Notes: generated from the letters alone by a model not told the origin. Counted from the stretch's first letter, positions 46,327 through 56,813 are shown. The stretch: 64,000 nt of DNA from an archaeon (GCA_020057295.1 JAGVGF010000003.1:62001-126000), one strand, 5' to 3'. Made by a program: numbers and translations.

Positions 46327-47154
46327 TTATACTACTCTAATATATACTGTCTTGTCTGGATGTGCTCTTTGTTCAAAACTTTTTCTTCCAATCTTTAATA
46401 ATTCATCTTCATCAGAAATACCGCTAGAATATAATTTTCCACTAACCATTAGCATATCTAATTGTTCATCAAGCGTAGATATTGGTGGTCCGAAACAATT
46501 TATAACAAGCGAACAGTTCTGCAGCACAGAAGGTAATTTTTTGTCTCCGAAAAAATATTTTACTGATCGAATATGTTCTCGTTGTATGGCTTTAAATATT
46601 TCTTTCACACATTTTAAATTATGCTCTATAAATGTTCTGTCTACATCTTTTTGAGCTAATTCTATTGATAATCTTTTAAGATCAACATATACTTTTTCGT
46701 AATCGAACATATCAATAATTATTGGCGCTTCTCCTAATTTATGACCTTGTCTTAAAGCATATTCCACAGGCACATTACTAAATCCATTTCCAATAAATGC
46801 TACTTTGCCACGTTCTGAATATAATCTTGAGGTTATTCCAGGAATTTCTTTCTCTATTTCTTCAATAGTTCTAGCAGTGATTCCTATACCACCTATCCCT
46901 TTAGATCTTTGTAATTCTTTAGCTTCCTCAACCATTATTTTATTATATTCTTCTCTCGTCATTAAATCCTTAAAATTATCATAACCCATTCCGATGCTTT
47001 CAGCTAACGTTATTAATTCAGTATCACACATATTGCACGCTCTCTGTGGACTACTAAATACTATTCCGTTAGGACTTTCATCATAACTATATCTTATACC
47101 GCTTTTAGTTGGCTGTAGAGACTCTAGAATCTTCTGTAAATCGTTTTTGTTCAT
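46327..47154 (-). CDS. Hypothetical protein with possible Rossmann fold
   Basis: A 275-aa soluble protein. KVAFIGNGFSNVPVEYALRQG (about 116) followed by PIIIDMFDYEK (about 143), and LVINCFGPP (about 215), resemble motif I, the acidic strand 2 and motif IV of SAM methyltransferases, but no family is recognised. The N-terminus has a Cys pair, CNMC (about 40). The leaderless start has TTTTTTATA about 24 nt upstream, divergent from the next gene. Confidence 0.6.
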   Translation of the reverse strand: MNKNDLQKILESLQPTKSGIRYSYDESPNGIVFSSPQRACNMCDTELITLAESIGMGYDNFKDLMTREEYNKIMVEEAKELQRSKGIGGIGITARTIEEIEKEIPGITSRLYSERGKVAFIGNGFSNVPVEYALRQGHKLGEAPIIIDMFDYEKVYVDLKRLSIELAQKDVDRTFIEHNLKCVKEIFKAIQREHIRSVKYFFGDKKLPSVLQNCSLVINCFGPPISTLDEQLDMLMVSGKLYSSGISDEDELLKIGRKSFEQRAHPDKTVYIRVV

Positions 47155-47232
47155 TTCAGTTCTCGCGATAGTTTTTTATATCTTAGATAGGAATTCCAAA
47201 GATTTTATAAAATGTTCTATTATCCTAAATTC

Positions 47233-48366
47233 ATGGTAGAACCGTTATGTAAATATTTTGGCGAATGCGGCGGATGTGCATCTCAACAAATATCGTATGA
47301 TAAACAACTTGAGAGTAAGCAGCAGTTAGTTGCGAATAGGACAAATGTTCCACCAGAATTTGTTAAAGTTTTTTCTGATAAAGAATATCACTATAGAAAC
47401 AGGATGGATTTAGTTTTTAATCCCCGAGGGATAGGACTCAGGAAGAAAGGTGATTGGAGAACTACTATAGATATAGAGACATGTGTAATAGGTAATGAAC
47501 GTTTAAATGAACTAATAAAAGAGATTAGACAAAATTTTAGAGATGTAGATGCATTCGATATAAGAAAAAGTCAAGGAACATATAGATATGTAGTTATAAG
47601 AACTCCCGGAATAACTTCAGAAACATCCACATCATCAATATCTTTCGTTTTAAATGAGGATTCAAATAAGACAGGCGAAGCTATTGATAAAATAAAACAT
47701 TATGCGAAAATAAGTACTGCGAATAATATTATTGTCACATACGTTCCAAGACAAACGGATATGAGTATTTCAGAAGAGTTTTTCGTTGTAAAAGGAACAG
47801 ATATGTTGAAAGAAACATATCTAACAAGGGAATTTACTTATTCTGTTCAAGGATTTTTCCAAAATAACACAATCATGGCAAACAAAATGCATGAGTATGT
47901 TCGCGGTTTATGTGTAAAATATTCTGATAAGAAAATGACTTTACTTGATTTATATGCTGGTGTAGGAACTTTTGGAATTAATAACGCGGAATTATTCAAT
48001 AATGTTCATATCGTTGAATCTGACAAGCATTGTGTTGCTGCAGCAAAAATAAATATTGAAACGAATAAAACATTAAATGCTGTAATCACAGAACTTGATG
48101 CAATGCAACTAAAAAAAATTGAGCTTCCAACAAACAGCGAACTTTTCGTTATAACTGATCCTCCACGTTCAGGAATGCATCCAAAAACAATAGAACACTT
48201 GAATAAATTAAAACCGAAAGTCATAATCTATATTTCATGTAATGTTGATCAATTAGGAAAAGATTTACCTAAATTTAAGGATTATGAATTAAAATCTGTA
48301 GCCATGTTTGATTTATTTCCACAAACACCGCATGTGGAAGCGATTGTAGAATTGTTATTAAAATAG
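47233..48366 (+). CDS. TrmA/RumA-type RNA (uracil-5)-methyltransferase
   Basis: A 377-aa enzyme methylating C5 of uridine in tRNA or rRNA with SAM. CKYFGECGGCASQ near the N-terminus forms a 4Fe-4S site with a later Cys (TCVIG); DLYAGVGTFGI (about 244) is the SAM motif, TDPPRSGMHP (about 313) and ISCNVDQL carry the catalytic Cys. The ATG at 47233 lies 25 nt after TTTATAAA (leaderless); the track start at 47212 overlaps that box. Whether the target is tRNA U54 or rRNA is undecided. Confidence 0.88.
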   Translation: MVEPLCKYFGECGGCASQQISYDKQLESKQQLVANRTNVPPEFVKVFSDKEYHYRNRMDLVFNPRGIGLRKKGDWRTTIDIETCVIGNERLNELIKEIRQNFRDVDAFDIRKSQGTYRYVVIRTPGITSETSTSSISFVLNEDSNKTGEAIDKIKHYAKISTANNIIVTYVPRQTDMSISEEFFVVKGTDMLKETYLTREFTYSVQGFFQNNTIMANKMHEYVRGLCVKYSDKKMTLLDLYAGVGTFGINNAELFNNVHIVESDKHCVAAAKINIETNKTLNAVITELDAMQLKKIELPTNSELFVITDPPRSGMHPKTIEHLNKLKPKVIIYISCNVDQLGKDLPKFKDYELKSVAMFDLFPQTPHVEAIVELLLK

Positions 48367-48500
48367 ATTCGTCACTTGTTCCAGACAAAAAACCACCAAA
48401 ATATACTATCTCGTAATTTAATCAATTTATTTATCCTGTCATATTCTATGAAATGATAAACTTTATATAATTCCTAGAAGAGTGATTGTTAGGGGGTTTT

Positions 48501-51476
48501 ATGGTATATAGAATTGAAGTATTTTCAACTATTCCAGACATGCGTGCACGTGTGAGATTAAAGAAGCTTCAAGCTGAAAAATTCTTTGTTGATGCATTAG
48601 AAATTGTTGATGTATATACAATTGATAGTTCTTTAACTTTACATGAAGCTACACAAGTTGCTGACATTCTTTCTAATCCTGTAACTCAAAAAACTATTGT
48701 CAGGGCTTCAGAAGATGATACAGAGAGATTATATTCTGATTTTAATCAAGTTATAGAAATAGGATTTCTTCCGGGTGTAAAAGATAATGTCGCATCCACA
48801 GCGCGTGAAATAATACAAGATTTTTTTAAGAAAAAATTCTCTTCAGGAGAAGATGTCTACACATCACAGATGTTCTATCTTAAAGGAAATTTTTCAGATG
48901 ATATCATAAAAAAGATTGTGGATTCATTATATAATCCTTTAATCCAACGTGCCAGTGTTAAATCTATAAAGGGAAAAATATTGTTTACAGTTCCTAAAGT
49001 AAAACTTACAGTAAAACCTTCTGTAGATATTATTCCCATACTTGAAATGGATGATGAACAACTCGCAGTTCTTGGAAAACAAGGGATACTAAATCCTGAT
49101 GGTACAAGTAGAGGACCTCTTGCACTGAATCTTTCATATATGAAAGCAATTCAGTCATATTGTAAAAAAATAGGTCGTAATATAACGGATATTGAATTAG
49201 AATTTATTGCACAATCTTGGAGCGAACATTGCAAACATCCAAAATTCGCTGATCCAATCGACGAGATTCCGGAAGGTCTTTTCAAGAGATATATTAAATC
49301 TGCAACGAAAGAAATTCGTAAGGCAAAAGCTTCTGAAGATTTTTGTGTTTCTGTTTTTACAGATAATTCCGGAGCGATAGTTTTTGATGATGAATATCTT
49401 ATAACAGATAAATGTGAAACACACAATAGTCCATCAGCGTTAGATCCTTTCGGAGGATCAATAACTGGAATAGTTGGTGTAAATAGAGATACTATAGGAT
49501 TCGGTTTAGGAGCTAAGCCCATAATAAATTGTTATGGTTTTTGTTTTGCAGAACCAACAGATACTCAACCACTGTATAAGGGAAAAAACTTTACACAAAA
49601 GATGCTTTCTCCACGTAGAATAATGGAAGGTGTTATTGAAGGTGTTAATGTTGGAGGAAATTGTTCTGGAATTCCGACACCTCAAGGATTCATTCTGTTT
49701 GATAAAAGATACAAAGGAAAACCGTTAGTTTTCGTCAGAACTTTAGGCATTATACCAAGAGAGACAACTGGAAGAAAAAATTATGAAAAGAAAGCAAACG
49801 CGGGAGATTATATTGTAATGATTGGTGGACGTGTCGGAAAAGATGGTATTCATGGAGCAACATTCTCTTCCGAAGCTATGGACTCGGGAAGTCCAGCAAC
49901 AGCAGTACAGATTGGCGATCCGATAACACAGAAAAAATTTAGTGATGCAATAGTCAAAGAAGCGAGAGATTTAGAGTTATATTCTAGCATAACAGATAAT
50001 GGTGCAGGTGGATTATCAAGTTCTGTTGGTGAAATGGCAAAAGAATCAGGAGGATTTCATGTAAATCTTGAGGGTGTTCCAGTAAAATATCCTGGACTAG
50101 CTCCATGGGAGATATGGATTTCAGAATCACAAGAAAGAATGAGTGTGGCTGTTCCAAAAAATAAGTGGAACTCCTTTTTAGAATTAATGGAAATGCGTGG
50201 TGTTGAAGCAACCATCATTGGAGAGTTTACTAATTCAGGCAAATGTGTTGCCGAATATAATAATAAAAATGTTATAGATATGGATATGGAATTTGTTCAC
50301 GAGGGACTTCCTAAAACACATATTCAAACGCAACCCAAAAATGAAGTTTATGAAGAACCATCATTCGATGTCCCATCAGATTTAACACCTTCAATAAAAT
50401 CTATGTTAGCACGTAATAATATTACTAGTTATTCTTTCATATCACAACAGTATGATCATGAAGTTCAAGGAGGTTCTGTCTTAAAACCTTTACAAGGAAG
50501 AGGGTGTGTAAACGCAGATACGACAGCAGTAAGACCTTTAGTTAATTCTCAAAAGACTGCAATAATTTCTCATGGTTTGAATCCATCGTATAGTGATATA
50601 AGTACATATCATATGGTAGCATGTGCGATTGATACAGCAATAAGAAATAGTATTGCTGCAGGAGCAAATTTAAATCATTTAGCTCTGATGGATAATTTCT
50701 GTTGGTGCAGTGCTGATGATCCTGTGCGTATGGCTGAATTAAAGGATGCTGTGAAAGCATGTTATGATTATTCTATATTATACGGTACACCGTTTATTTC
50801 TGGCAAAGACAGTATGTATAATGATTTTAGGGGATTTGATCATGAAGGTAAACCAATAAAAATATCTATCCCTCCAACATTACTTGTATCCACATTAAGC
50901 GTGGTTGATGATGCAAAGAAATTAGTTTCACTAGATGCAAAAATACCAGGAGATTATGTTTATGTTTTAGGCGAAACTCGCGAAGAACTTGGTGGCTCAG
51001 AGTATTATGCTATGGTTGGTGAACAACAACGCGGAAAAGGTTATGTCGGAAATATTGTTCCTAAAGTTGATGCTACAAAAAATAAAAAATTATACGAAGC
51101 GTTAAGTAAGGCAATAACTGAAGAGATTGTTTCTTCTGCACAAAGTGTTCATCGTGGCGGAATTGCTGTAGCACTTGCTAAAACTGCATTAGGCGGAATG
51201 CTTGGAATACATATCAACTTGACATTCATTCCAGGAACTGTAAAAAGATCAGATAGCATATTATATTCAGAAAGTCAAGGAAGAATTGTTGTAACTATCG
51301 ATCCGAAAAAGAGCCAATTGTTTGAAAAAATGATGGGAGGAAATATTTTTGCTCGAATAGGAATAATAACATCAGATTCCTTATTTAAAATAACAGATAG
51401 CGCTGGAAAACTCATAATAAATACAGATATTAAAACATTACATAATGATTATACTTCGACATTTGGAGGGTATTAG
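48501..51476 (+). CDS. purL: Phosphoribosylformylglycinamidine synthase, PurS-PurL fusion
   Basis: A 991-aa protein: the N-terminal ~170 residues contain PurS-like repeats (YRIEVFSTIPDMRA; VYTSQMFYLKG), followed by PurL with SWSEHCKHP (about 240), KCETHNSPSALDPFGG (about 306), and the nucleotide motif GGRVGKDGIHGATFSS (about 452). It converts FGAR to FGAM with ammonia from PurQ, next door. I use the ATG at 48501 after GGGGGTTTT; the track start lies in that site. It opens the purine operon; TATA ACTTTATATAA is at about 48463. Confidence 0.93.
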   Translation: MVYRIEVFSTIPDMRARVRLKKLQAEKFFVDALEIVDVYTIDSSLTLHEATQVADILSNPVTQKTIVRASEDDTERLYSDFNQVIEIGFLPGVKDNVASTAREIIQDFFKKKFSSGEDVYTSQMFYLKGNFSDDIIKKIVDSLYNPLIQRASVKSIKGKILFTVPKVKLTVKPSVDIIPILEMDDEQLAVLGKQGILNPDGTSRGPLALNLSYMKAIQSYCKKIGRNITDIELEFIAQSWSEHCKHPKFADPIDEIPEGLFKRYIKSATKEIRKAKASEDFCVSVFTDNSGAIVFDDEYLITDKCETHNSPSALDPFGGSITGIVGVNRDTIGFGLGAKPIINCYGFCFAEPTDTQPLYKGKNFTQKMLSPRRIMEGVIEGVNVGGNCSGIPTPQGFILFDKRYKGKPLVFVRTLGIIPRETTGRKNYEKKANAGDYIVMIGGRVGKDGIHGATFSSEAMDSGSPATAVQIGDPITQKKFSDAIVKEARDLELYSSITDNGAGGLSSSVGEMAKESGGFHVNLEGVPVKYPGLAPWEIWISESQERMSVAVPKNKWNSFLELMEMRGVEATIIGEFTNSGKCVAEYNNKNVIDMDMEFVHEGLPKTHIQTQPKNEVYEEPSFDVPSDLTPSIKSMLARNNITSYSFISQQYDHEVQGGSVLKPLQGRGCVNADTTAVRPLVNSQKTAIISHGLNPSYSDISTYHMVACAIDTAIRNSIAAGANLNHLALMDNFCWCSADDPVRMAELKDAVKACYDYSILYGTPFISGKDSMYNDFRGFDHEGKPIKISIPPTLLVSTLSVVDDAKKLVSLDAKIPGDYVYVLGETREELGGSEYYAMVGEQQRGKGYVGNIVPKVDATKNKKLYEALSKAITEEIVSSAQSVHRGGIAVALAKTALGGMLGIHINLTFIPGTVKRSDSILYSESQGRIVVTIDPKKSQLFEKMMGGNIFARIGIITSDSLFKITDSAGKLIINTDIKTLHNDYTSTFGGY

Positions 51477-51482
51477 ATACAA

Positions 51483-52331
51483 ATGAACGAATTTCAAATC
51501 AAAAAATCTGATATGAACAAGTCTAATATAAGTAAACCTCGAGTAATAGTACTCTCAGGGTATGGCTTGAATTGTGAAGAAGAGACAAAATATGCATTCA
51601 TTAAATCTGGTGGAGACGTAGATATAATTCATATAAATGATTTAATTGCTGGTAAGACTTCGTTAAAAGATTATCAAATAATGGCTATTCCTGGAGGATT
51701 TAGTTTTGGTGACGATACTGGTTCAGGAAATGCTTTTGCAAATAGGATGAGAAATCATTTATGGCATATGATTACAGATTTCATTAAAGAAGATAAATTA
51801 GTTATCGGTATATGTAATGGATTTCAAATACTTGCCAATCTAGGATTACTTCCTGCCCTAGATAACAAGTATGGAGAGAGACAAATCGCTTTAGCACACA
51901 ACGATTCTGCAAGATACATTGATAGATGGGTCGATTTAAAATTTGAAGGTTCTAGTCCATGGATTAAAGGAATTGATGTAATTAGTGTTCCTATAGCACA
52001 TGGCGAAGGTAAATTCTTTGCAAGCGAATTAGTGATGCAACAGATTGAGCAAAAAAAATTGGTGACGGCAAGATATTTTAATGGAGAGATATGTAAATAT
52101 TCTAATCTTAATGCAAATCCAAACGGCGCGTTACATGATATTGCAGCAATAACAGATGTTTCTGGAAAAATTCTTGGAATGATGCCTCATCCCGAGAGAG
52201 CTATAGATTTCACTCAAAGACCTGATTGGACGTTAATCAAAGAACAATATAAACGTGAAGGCAAACCAATTCCTGTTCATGCTTCTGGCATAAAAATTTT
52301 TGAGAATGGAATAAAACATTTTTTACAATAA
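51483..52331 (+). CDS. purQ: FGAM synthase glutaminase subunit
   Basis: A 282-aa class I glutamine amidotransferase supplying ammonia to PurL. The nucleophile is in GICNGFQIL (about 116), the oxyanion region in PGGFSFGDDTGSG (about 77) and the His/Glu pair in MMPHPERAID (about 237-246). It is longer than PurQ partners of separate PurS (about 225) and resembles the form found with large PurL. It starts 6 nt after purL. Confidence 0.93.
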   Translation: MNEFQIKKSDMNKSNISKPRVIVLSGYGLNCEEETKYAFIKSGGDVDIIHINDLIAGKTSLKDYQIMAIPGGFSFGDDTGSGNAFANRMRNHLWHMITDFIKEDKLVIGICNGFQILANLGLLPALDNKYGERQIALAHNDSARYIDRWVDLKFEGSSPWIKGIDVISVPIAHGEGKFFASELVMQQIEQKKLVTARYFNGEICKYSNLNANPNGALHDIAAITDVSGKILGMMPHPERAIDFTQRPDWTLIKEQYKREGKPIPVHASGIKIFENGIKHFLQ

Positions 52332-52387
52332 ATTATATTTTAAAAATAATTTGAAATAATAATATAGAATGATGTGAAGGTGTATTG

Positions 52388-53851
52388 ATGGGAGAAATTT
52401 TAGACGAATATTTACAACAAGTTATAGGTGGAGGGGATGAAGGCTCAGCACTACTCGCAAAACTTACTTCTCCAACTCTTAAGAATTGTAAATATGTTGA
52501 TGTTGTTAAAGAAGGAATGAACGGGTTAGCTGTTCTAAATCATCTTCCCGAAGATTATTCTGTAATCGTTTATTCTATGACTGGAGACTCTTCTATTGCT
52601 GACTTAGCTGCTTACACAAAATCTGTAGTTCATAGACTTGTTGAAATATCAAAATCTTACGGTTTTATACCTTTAGCATTTGCAGATGTTGTTGATGCAA
52701 GTAAAGGAGAAAGAAAAGATATAGAAATAATTGGTCACGCCCTTAAAGAAGCTTCTGATGAACATAATTTAGCAGTACTTAATGGCGAGTTAGCAATACT
52801 TGGACCAAGAGTTAAGGGTATCGCAAATATCAATGGAACTATGATTAGCTTAGTAAAAAAATCTGAGTTACACAAAATTAGTGATTCTACATTTTTGAGC
52901 CTTGGTCAAGATAAAATTTATTTTGCTCATTTCGAACATAAAGGAAAACCTGTTTGGATAAATTCTGATGGTCAAGGAACTAAAGGAGAATTTCAAGAAA
53001 GATTAAGATGTTTTGAATTAGGATTGCTTGACTCGCTTGCAATGAAGCTAGATGATACTATAAAATATGGTGCAGAAGCTCAAGTCGTATCAGATGTAGT
53101 AGAATGGAATGGAGATGTAAATACAAAATCGTTAACGCACTCTGTATTGGAGTTATCAAAAGAGCTAGGATTATCTTACATTTTACAACTAGAACATTCT
53201 ACACATATAGAAGGACACAGTCCTAAAGCTCCTGTCTTCAATATCAGTGGATCAGTTGTAAGTCTTATAGATCAAGAGAGATTAAAAAATCCTCCAAAGC
53301 CTAAAGAAGGAGATTATCTTATAGCTATAAGAGGAAAACCTAATCCGCGATCAAACGGAATAACAGATAAAAGAAAGACAATGATAAACTTGTTTGGAGA
53401 AAATTATCATAACACTGAAATAGGCAAAATCTTTTTAGAATATCTTTCTGCACCATCTATAATTTTCTATCCACATTTTAGAGACTTAATAAACAGGAAT
53501 TTAGCAACAAGCGTATATCATATGAGTGGTGGAGCGTATAATGGTAAACTTGCAAGACCACTTGCTAAACAAGGATTGTTTGTAAAAATAGAAAATTTAT
53601 TCCAACCAGATTGGAGAGAACTAGCATTAGGTGGAGCAATGTTTACTTCTGCTCAAGTAGCTTACGCAAAATGGCCTATGGGGAATGATGGATTCGTCAC
53701 AACACAACATCCTGACGAAGTATTATCTTACTTGTCTGGTAAAGGCTTAGATGGACGAGTTGTCGGAAGATTAGAAAAAAATGCTGAAGGTAAAACAGGT
53801 GTAGAATTAACAGCATTTAATGGAGAAAAAATATATTATCCTGGAGTATGA
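52388..53851 (+). CDS. Divergent, extended AIR synthase (PurM-like)
   Basis: A 487-aa protein. The C-terminal part has an AIRS_C-like segment (VYHMSGGAYNGKLARPL, about 378, and ALGGAMFTSAQVAYAKWPMGNDGFV), and its place between purQ and purN predicts formation of AIR from FGAM. It is about 140 residues longer than normal PurM, with extended N-terminal and middle regions, and the canonical N-terminal GVDG segment is not obvious. Start ATG 52388 behind GAAGGTG. Function by context is likely; the enzyme is divergent. Confidence 0.7.
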   Translation: MGEILDEYLQQVIGGGDEGSALLAKLTSPTLKNCKYVDVVKEGMNGLAVLNHLPEDYSVIVYSMTGDSSIADLAAYTKSVVHRLVEISKSYGFIPLAFADVVDASKGERKDIEIIGHALKEASDEHNLAVLNGELAILGPRVKGIANINGTMISLVKKSELHKISDSTFLSLGQDKIYFAHFEHKGKPVWINSDGQGTKGEFQERLRCFELGLLDSLAMKLDDTIKYGAEAQVVSDVVEWNGDVNTKSLTHSVLELSKELGLSYILQLEHSTHIEGHSPKAPVFNISGSVVSLIDQERLKNPPKPKEGDYLIAIRGKPNPRSNGITDKRKTMINLFGENYHNTEIGKIFLEYLSAPSIIFYPHFRDLINRNLATSVYHMSGGAYNGKLARPLAKQGLFVKIENLFQPDWRELALGGAMFTSAQVAYAKWPMGNDGFVTTQHPDEVLSYLSGKGLDGRVVGRLEKNAEGKTGVELTAFNGEKIYYPGV

Positions 53852-53852
53852 A

Positions 53853-54629
53853 ATGACTTTACAACCATTATATGATTCAAAAAAAGGAATAATGCAAGTT
53901 GCGGGATTGATGTCTGGTAGCGGAACTAATCTAAGAAGAATTATAGAACAGGAAGTATATTTAAGACAAAATAGTTCATCGCCTTATCATGTTGCAGTAA
54001 TATTTAGTGATACTCCTGAAAGCAACGCAGCAACTATAGGTAAGGAACACGATATTCCTGTAGTTGTAAATGACAAAAAATTATTTTATAAAAATAGAGG
54101 AAAACCTTTAAGAGATTTGACTGTACGTGCAGAATTTGATTCTTTGACTGTTGAAATGTTGAAACCTTACAATATTAATGTAGCCGCATATGCAGGATAT
54201 ATGTCGATAGCTACTATGCCTTTGATAAATGCCTTTTTAGGAATTAATGTACATCCTGCCGATTTATCTATATTGAACGAACAAGGAAAACCTAAATACG
54301 TAGGTGATCATGTTGTACGTGATGCAATACTTGCCGGAGAGAAAAATATTTATTCTACAACACATATTATATCGGGAGATGTGGATTGTGGACAAATACT
54401 AATGGTATCTTCTCCTATTGAAGTAATTCTAGAAAATTTTGATAGCACTGTTCCTCAGAACGTAGTTGATGCAGAGAAATCTAATCAAGATAGATTAAAG
54501 AAAGATGGGGATTGGATAATATTTCCAAAAACAATACTAGATATAGCGCAAGGAAGATTTTCTTTCTACAGAGGCGTGTTATGTTATGATGAAAAACCTG
54601 TTCCACATGGATTAAGGTTAGGAAAATAG
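53853..54629 (+). CDS. purN: Phosphoribosylglycinamide formyltransferase (PurN)
   Basis: A 258-aa folate-dependent GAR transformylase. LMSGSGTNLRRII (about 19) is the nucleotide loop, GINVHPADLS (about 142) carries the catalytic Asn and His, and GDVDCGQIL (about 183) the catalytic Asp. It is about 50 residues longer than bacterial PurN. The ATG at 53853 is 1 nt after the purM-like stop; the track start lies inside that gene. Confidence 0.87.
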   Translation: MTLQPLYDSKKGIMQVAGLMSGSGTNLRRIIEQEVYLRQNSSSPYHVAVIFSDTPESNAATIGKEHDIPVVVNDKKLFYKNRGKPLRDLTVRAEFDSLTVEMLKPYNINVAAYAGYMSIATMPLINAFLGINVHPADLSILNEQGKPKYVGDHVVRDAILAGEKNIYSTTHIISGDVDCGQILMVSSPIEVILENFDSTVPQNVVDAEKSNQDRLKKDGDWIIFPKTILDIAQGRFSFYRGVLCYDEKPVPHGLRLGK

Positions 54630-54668
54630 ATTTTAAATGGATTTTAAATACAACAAAAGGTGATTTGA

Positions 54669-56135
54669 TTGAATATTGAAGATATAAAAAAAACAGACAC
54701 AAAACCTTTGTTAAGGTTTCCTAAAGATTACGTCGTTAATCCAGCAACGTTAACTGCTGGACGCTATGGTACTCTCGAAATGGTAGATATATGGGGCGCA
54801 GACAGAACATTTCAATACAGTTTAAGAGTTCAAGGTCAAGCTGCAAAAACTCTTGCCAGACTTCATCCAGAAATTGTTCATCCAGCATTAGCTGACGAAA
54901 TGTTTAGGTTAGCATCTACAGAGTTTGTATCTCCTGATAGAATCAGAGAGTTAGAAGAGAAAGGTTCGCATGATGTTATTGCTATAAATACTGCTTGGGA
55001 AGAAGTATTGCCTAAAGAAGCAAGATCGCATGTTAATAAATTCAAAACAAGTGCAGACACAACTGAACCAGCAAAAGCTTTGCAATTAAAATCATCGTTA
55101 GAAGTTATTGCGCGGTCAGTAGAAAATCTTAGAGATATAGTTATAGAAAAATCTGTAAAGTGGATTGATATACCATATATGGATGTGACACATAAATATG
55201 ATGCCCTACCGACAGTTGCCGGAAGACCTTTAGCACATTATGTCGAAGCTATCAGTGAAGGTCTGGAATTTTTGAGATTTGTTTATCACCATTCTATTGT
55301 TGGCAAATGGGGCGACGCTACAGGTAATCATCATTCAGCATCAGCTGTTGGTGTAGATGGATTAAAATTACAGGAAGAGTATTGTAAAGATTTAGGTATA
55401 AAAAATAATATTGCACCTGCTCAGGTTCCATCATTAGAATATCAGGCAGATATAGTATATGCTGTAACGAGACTGTCTGAAACAATGAATAATCTTGCTA
55501 ATTTTATAGCAGATGGTAGAAGCGATGATGTGAATATATTTGTGAATCAGAGTCCAAAAAAACAGAAAGGATCATCTGCAATGCCGCATAAAGATTCGAA
55601 AAACGGTAATCCGGATTCTGAAGAACAATTTATGTCACAAAGAAATTTTTCTGTTGGAAATTTGGTTACTGCTGTGATGAATTGTGAAATGCCATATGCA
55701 AGAAATTTGGAAGCGTCTTCTAACATGCGTATAATATTAGAGGATGAATTTAAATTTTTAGATCATGTGACTAGAAGATTATCTAATATTGTTTATTGGA
55801 TTGGAATAAATGAGGAACGAAGTAGAGAACGTGTAGCAAGAAGTTATGGTGTGGTAACATCGCAGCAGGTGATGACTTATTTAACCGATGGAAGAAAGAC
55901 AAGTAATCCGATGAGTAGAAGCGAGGCACATGACTTGATGGGTAATCTAGCAACTTTAGCTTGGAGTACTAAAACGCCGTTTATAGATGTGTTATTACAA
56001 AATTCTGAAGTTACATCAAGATTAGATGAAGCAACTCTTAGAGAAATAACAGATCCTTTCAAATATGTTGGCTTAAGCAAAGAAATAGTAAGAAGTGTTG
56101 CAGAAAAATATTACGGCAAGAAAACATTAGGATAA
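54669..56135 (+). CDS. purB: Adenylosuccinate lyase
   Basis: A 488-aa fumarase/aspartase-superfamily enzyme acting twice in purine synthesis (SAICAR and adenylosuccinate cleavage). The superfamily signature GSSAMPHKDSKNGNP is at about 300, and the earlier GKWGDATGNHHSA (about 215) supplies catalytic His residues. The start is TTG at 54669 with AAAGGTGATTTGA; no in-frame ATG fits. It closes the purine operon. Confidence 0.9.
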   Translation: MNIEDIKKTDTKPLLRFPKDYVVNPATLTAGRYGTLEMVDIWGADRTFQYSLRVQGQAAKTLARLHPEIVHPALADEMFRLASTEFVSPDRIRELEEKGSHDVIAINTAWEEVLPKEARSHVNKFKTSADTTEPAKALQLKSSLEVIARSVENLRDIVIEKSVKWIDIPYMDVTHKYDALPTVAGRPLAHYVEAISEGLEFLRFVYHHSIVGKWGDATGNHHSASAVGVDGLKLQEEYCKDLGIKNNIAPAQVPSLEYQADIVYAVTRLSETMNNLANFIADGRSDDVNIFVNQSPKKQKGSSAMPHKDSKNGNPDSEEQFMSQRNFSVGNLVTAVMNCEMPYARNLEASSNMRIILEDEFKFLDHVTRRLSNIVYWIGINEERSRERVARSYGVVTSQQVMTYLTDGRKTSNPMSRSEAHDLMGNLATLAWSTKTPFIDVLLQNSEVTSRLDEATLREITDPFKYVGLSKEIVRSVAEKYYGKKTLG

Positions 56136-56211
56136 TTTTATTAATTTTTAATAATAGATTTTTTTCAATAACTTTAAAAAGTATTTCGTGTATCAAATCG
56201 TAGGTGATTTA

Positions 56212-56484
56212 ATGGCTAAAACTAAAACAAGAAATAAAGCAAAAAATGTCAAATCAAGCAAGGAAACAAGAGTATATGTTAATGTTCGTGAAGTAAATTG
56301 GGTTTTGTGTTTAATTATGTCTATAATTTTCGGATGGATTGGTGTAGACAGATTTATGATGGGAAAGATAGGTACAGGAATACTAAAACTAATTACTTTT
56401 GGTGGTTTAGGAATTTGGTGGCTAATAGATCTAATATTAATAGCTACAAAGTATCAATTCAAAAACGTACATTGGGTCGGATAA
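56212..56484 (+). CDS. TM2-domain membrane protein
   Basis: A 90-aa protein: a basic N-terminal 25 residues, then a TM2 domain of two helices (about 30-50 and 58-76) around the conserved GWIGVDRFMMGK (G.hG.hrFY.G pattern). Start ATG 56212 behind TAGGTGATTTA. The function of archaeal TM2 proteins is not established. Confidence 0.8.
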   Translation: MAKTKTRNKAKNVKSSKETRVYVNVREVNWVLCLIMSIIFGWIGVDRFMMGKIGTGILKLITFGGLGIWWLIDLILIATKYQFKNVHWVG

Positions 56485-56496
56485 ATCGGTGATAAC

Positions 56497-56802
56497 ATGG
56501 GTATTATGAAAGAATTTAAAGAATTTTTACAAGAGTACAAAGTTACAGGTCTAGCTGTAGCATTTATTATTGGTGTTGCTGCAACTACGCTAATAACTTC
56601 ACTCGTAAATAATATAATTATGCCAATAATTACAGTATTTATCCCTGGTGGAGAATGGCAGACAGCAACATTTAACATTGGCTCAATAGTTATTGGATGG
56701 GGACCATTTTTAGCAGCAGTAATAAATTTTGTAATAATAGCGTTCGTAGTATTTATGATAGCAAAATTTGTATTAAGAGAAGAAAAAGTAGGAAAGAAAT
56801 AA
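56497..56802 (+). CDS. mscL: MscL-family mechanosensitive channel
   Basis: A 101-aa protein: amphipathic N-terminal helix KEFKEFLQEYK, TM1 LAVAFIIGVAATTLITSLVNNIIMPI (about 19-44) typical of MscL, an extracellular loop, TM2 (about 68-90) and a short basic tail. It is shorter than bacterial MscL (about 130). It would release solutes on hypo-osmotic shock. The start follows CGGTGATAAC, 12 nt after the TM2 gene. Confidence 0.8.
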   Translation: MGIMKEFKEFLQEYKVTGLAVAFIIGVAATTLITSLVNNIIMPIITVFIPGGEWQTATFNIGSIVIGWGPFLAAVINFVIIAFVVFMIAKFVLREEKVGKK

Positions 56803-56813
56803 AGGTGATAATT

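Noticed and set aside
46301-46654. 117-aa plus-strand ORF
   Set aside because: Starts inside the EamA gene and is antisense to the 275-aa gene, with shadow-like Ser/Phe/Ile-rich composition.
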